DNA from: Phanerodontia chrysosporium
Taxonomy: Eukaryota; Basidiomycota; Agaricomycetes; Polyporales; Phanerochaetaceae
NCBI GenBank assembly: GCA_001910725.1
Contig: MJGA01000003.1
Span: 186,001-250,000, forward strand
Length of the DNA stretch: 64,000 nt
Direction of reading: 5' to 3'
A program made the position numbers and the translations under genes. The notes under the pieces were generated by a model that did no database searches, was not told the DNA's origin, and worked only from the letters and a program-made list of their open reading frames with translations. Below are positions 61,654-64,000 of the stretch, one piece after another (the stretch's first letter is position 1; the number at the start of each line of letters is the position of its first letter).

Positions 61654-61969
61654 CGACTTGTTACATAGCCCGCCGCTGGTATGGATCAATGGTGCCGAAC
61701 AAGCCCAATCCTCACATTCCGGCTCGATCTAGATGTCTGAAGCGGCAAGGCCAAATTTGCGTATTAGCTGCGAGGACACCCTCGACAGCGTATATTCGTT
61801 ACGGCACACTATGCTACAAAGAGATTCGTTACATGCGGATATACTGACTACGATTACTTGTGCTACGATTGTCTTTCGAAAGCCATGCTTTACCATACAC
61901 CCCAAATCCATCTCAATGCCATAGAACAACACGCCCATGCATGTAATACATCATGGACATGCACAATAG
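61654..61969. other. Convergent intergenic, 316 bases
   Basis: 3' flanks of the helicase gene and the basic membrane protein gene, AT-rich. Nothing recognised. Confidence 0.5.
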
Positions 61970-63420
61970 TCACCTCCTCTGGCCGCTGCCGTCATCGATA
62001 GAGATTGAGCGGTGGCGACGCTTGCGTGCAGCCTCCGATGCCTCGGCTTCTGAAACCGTCATGCTGCGTGTAACCGAACCCGCCCTCAGGCTGCTTCGCC
62101 TGCTGCTTGGCGCCTCTTCCTGCGGCTCCTCCCCCTCGCTGATCGGCTGGCGGAGCTCGACTGTCATGCGTGCCGACGAGGAGCGCCGCGGTATGGGCGC
62201 TGCGCCGGCATGGCCGCGTAGTAGGGCGCGCCGTACGGTTGGGTGCGATGCGTGCTGCGCTCGGAGAAGGTTGGCGAGCGCGACGCGGAGGGCGACGACG
62301 TCGACGAGATTGAGAACGAGCGCCGCGACGACGCGCTGCTCGAGGAGGCGTCGGAGCGAGATGTGAACGACGATACGCTCCAGCGGTGGGGCGAGGGGCT
62401 TCGCGACTCGTCGTGGAGGGGCCGCACGGCCTTATTCAGGTACGATAGCAGCGAACGGTGACGCTGGTGACCCATGGATGCGGTCGTGGGCGGAGATGCA
62501 ATGTCTTGCGTACCTGAACCAGAAAGCTTACTCAGATATCAGAAGTCGTTGCCAGACGAGCGAGACATACCCTTGCGAGAGTTCCGAGACCTGCGTTTGA
62601 AGGGGTTGACGAACTTCCGCTCCAACACTTCGCGATCTTCAGGGTTTCTGACATAGGGAATGCGACCATGGGCAGTAGCGGGTTCCTCCGGCTCTGATTT
62701 CAGGTCGGGAAGAAGCTTGCGGATGGGCGATAGGCTACGCGACCTCGAAGTCTTCTCAGTTTCCCCGCTACGGCGCCTGCTCTTGCGGCGGAAGAGGCTT
62801 GTGACCTTCTGTGGGAGAGACGCCTTCTTCGACGGCTCGGAGGAATGCATAGATGCCTCTGAGTGCAGTCCTGAGGACAACACTCCCTGGCTGTCGAAAT
62901 GCGAGAAGGTGGACTCCGACTCCTGCGTCTCCTCTGCCGGCGGACCGAGCGTGGCCGTAACAGCAAAGTTTGGGCAGTCAGGACGCGCGACAATGGTGAT
63001 TGCCCCAGAGACCGGAGGGACGACGGTGATTGCAGACGGTGCAGAACGGCGCACTACACTGCGCCGCAGGACGCCTGCATTCGAGTCCACTGCGATTTGA
63101 TAGTTTCCGTCCTTTGGGACATCAACAGTCGCTTGTGCAGAAGGCATGAGCGAACTCTGCGAGGTCGAGCGGATGAACATGGGAGTTTCGAGTTGAACGC
63201 GCGGGGCTATAGGTGGAGGCCTGCGCTTGACGAAGGGTATGATGATAGCTATGCAGAGAGCAGCCACACTCTGTAAACCCAAAGGCGTAAGACCCACATG
63301 TCATTAACCTGGAGCTGTACGACGCACCATTGCAAACCACACCGAGCTCGAGACTAAGCTAGCGGTGTGAACAATTGTGGTGGTCATTACAATCCGAGGC
63401 GACTTTTCGTAACGGCTCAT
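61970..63420 (-). CDS. Membrane-anchored Ser/Arg-rich protein of unknown function
   Basis: Exon 1 encodes MSRYEKSPRIVMTTTIVHTA through VWFAM. After an intron (about 63273-63331) it continues SVAALCIAIIIPFVKRRPPP, so one or two membrane segments lie within the first 50 residues. The remainder is disordered, basic and Ser-rich: VPKDGNYQIAVDSNAGVLRR, SAITVVPPVSGAITIVARPD, VTSLFRRKSRRRSGETEKTS, RIPYVRNPEDREVLERKFVN. After a second intron (gtatgt...ttcag, about 62510-62562) it has GHQRHRSLLSYLNKAVRPLH and repeated SSSASSRRSFSISSTSS text. The reading ends in the wrong frame unless one base is added in the run of three G at 62195-62197, after which it continues MTVELRQPISEGEEPQEEAP and ends DDGSGQRR. 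No family recognised; many potential SP/RxxS phosphosites suggest regulation. Confidence 0.6.
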
Positions 63421-64000
63421 GAGCGGACGTAAGGAGGATTGAGAGGTCGTAGAGGTCTTAGGAGAGAAGAGTTGGATCTCTGAGCCCCGTCGTTGCGACC
63501 TTAAGTAGGAGTGAAACGACGGATAGCGGAATTATCGTCGTCGACCAGACCAGATCTCAATGGCTCATCGTCAGCCGATGGCGGAGGAGCGAGAGGCGTC
63601 GGTATTCGTCAATCCGCTCGCTCGTCGATCCTGCCGAGGGTCCTGATCGCCAGAAGCCCGAAGGTGCACTTTCAGAGCGAGCGGAAGAGACGAAGAAGTG
63701 GCCGTGGAGGACTGCGGGAGGATGTGGACGCCTTGACGCACAGTTGACTTGACGGTTGGACCAGTCGAGGCGGATTTGCAGGCTATCAGGCACGCAAAAG
63801 CCCGACAGAGGGCACGTTTTGTTTTTGTAGGCGGCAGAGAGCGAGTGGACAGACGAAACCCGAGATTAATGGTCTCATCGTTTCGCACCGCGACCCGTTT
63901 GGGCGAGTCGAACCACCTTCAAACCCGGTCGTTCGATTCGCCCAATCTGGTCACTGTGCGTTTATTGGTATTTCGCCGTCGTCGGTTTCATCGAGGAGGC
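63421..64000. other. Right-edge intergenic, 580 bases
   Basis: 5' flank of the basic membrane protein gene and beyond. Overlapping short frames on both strands lack similarity. Another gene may begin beyond the window edge. Confidence 0.4.

Noticed and set aside
62536..62541. In-frame TGA ending the basic membrane protein at about 62539
   Set aside because: A canonical intron (gtatgt...ttcag) spans this stop and joins two Ser/Arg-rich exons in phase, so the stop is intronic.

Overview
This window looks like nuclear DNA of a filamentous basidiomycete, most likely an Agaricomycete. The genes are dense, sit on both strands and are cut by many 45-70 base introns with GT..AG ends. Coding regions are GC-rich, and the set includes a basidiomycete-style F-box/LRR protein, a Ste20 kinase of the GCK-III type and a fungal DxxxD-type CDF transporter. 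There are no operons, no CRISPR arrays and no rRNA. The genus is not identifiable from the sequence alone.

Positions 1-6877 and 28015-29578 hold five members of one unnamed family: an N-terminal pair of Cys/His fingers, a variable acidic or Ser-rich middle, and a C-terminal all-helical domain of about 65 residues. Two members also carry a helix-turn-helix-like block. Positions 7054-13768 and 26100-27468 hold five zeta-crystallin-like NADPH:quinone oxidoreductases, four of them in tandem and one with a mitochondrial presequence. The two families interleave, which suggests local duplication. Four of the five reductase genes carry the same 10-base element ATTGCGCAAC just upstream.

The rest is mainly housekeeping: a tyrosine phosphatase head to head with a NR2C2AP-like protein (14075-16060), an F-box protein, a Golgi-type fucosyltransferase-like enzyme, a TBC RabGAP (21818-24154), a tRNA-Ser(AGA), a secreted Pro/Ala-rich protein, a metal transporter of the CDF family, a large UBE2O/BIRC6-like E2, a Ste20 kinase, AP-3 delta, a 2-oxoglutarate oxygenase, three tandem paralogues of an unknown family (48661-51309), an NXT1-like mRNA export factor, the splicing helicase PRP22 head to head with a DHX29/DHX57-like helicase, and a basic membrane-anchored protein at the right edge.

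A recurrent technical feature is that many genes are interrupted by a frame change that one extra base, usually in a short G/C or A/T run, would repair. This occurs in duplicated and single-copy genes alike, so consensus homopolymer undercalling is at least as likely as pseudogenization. Exon boundaries given here were read by eye from splice signals and family similarity and are approximate.
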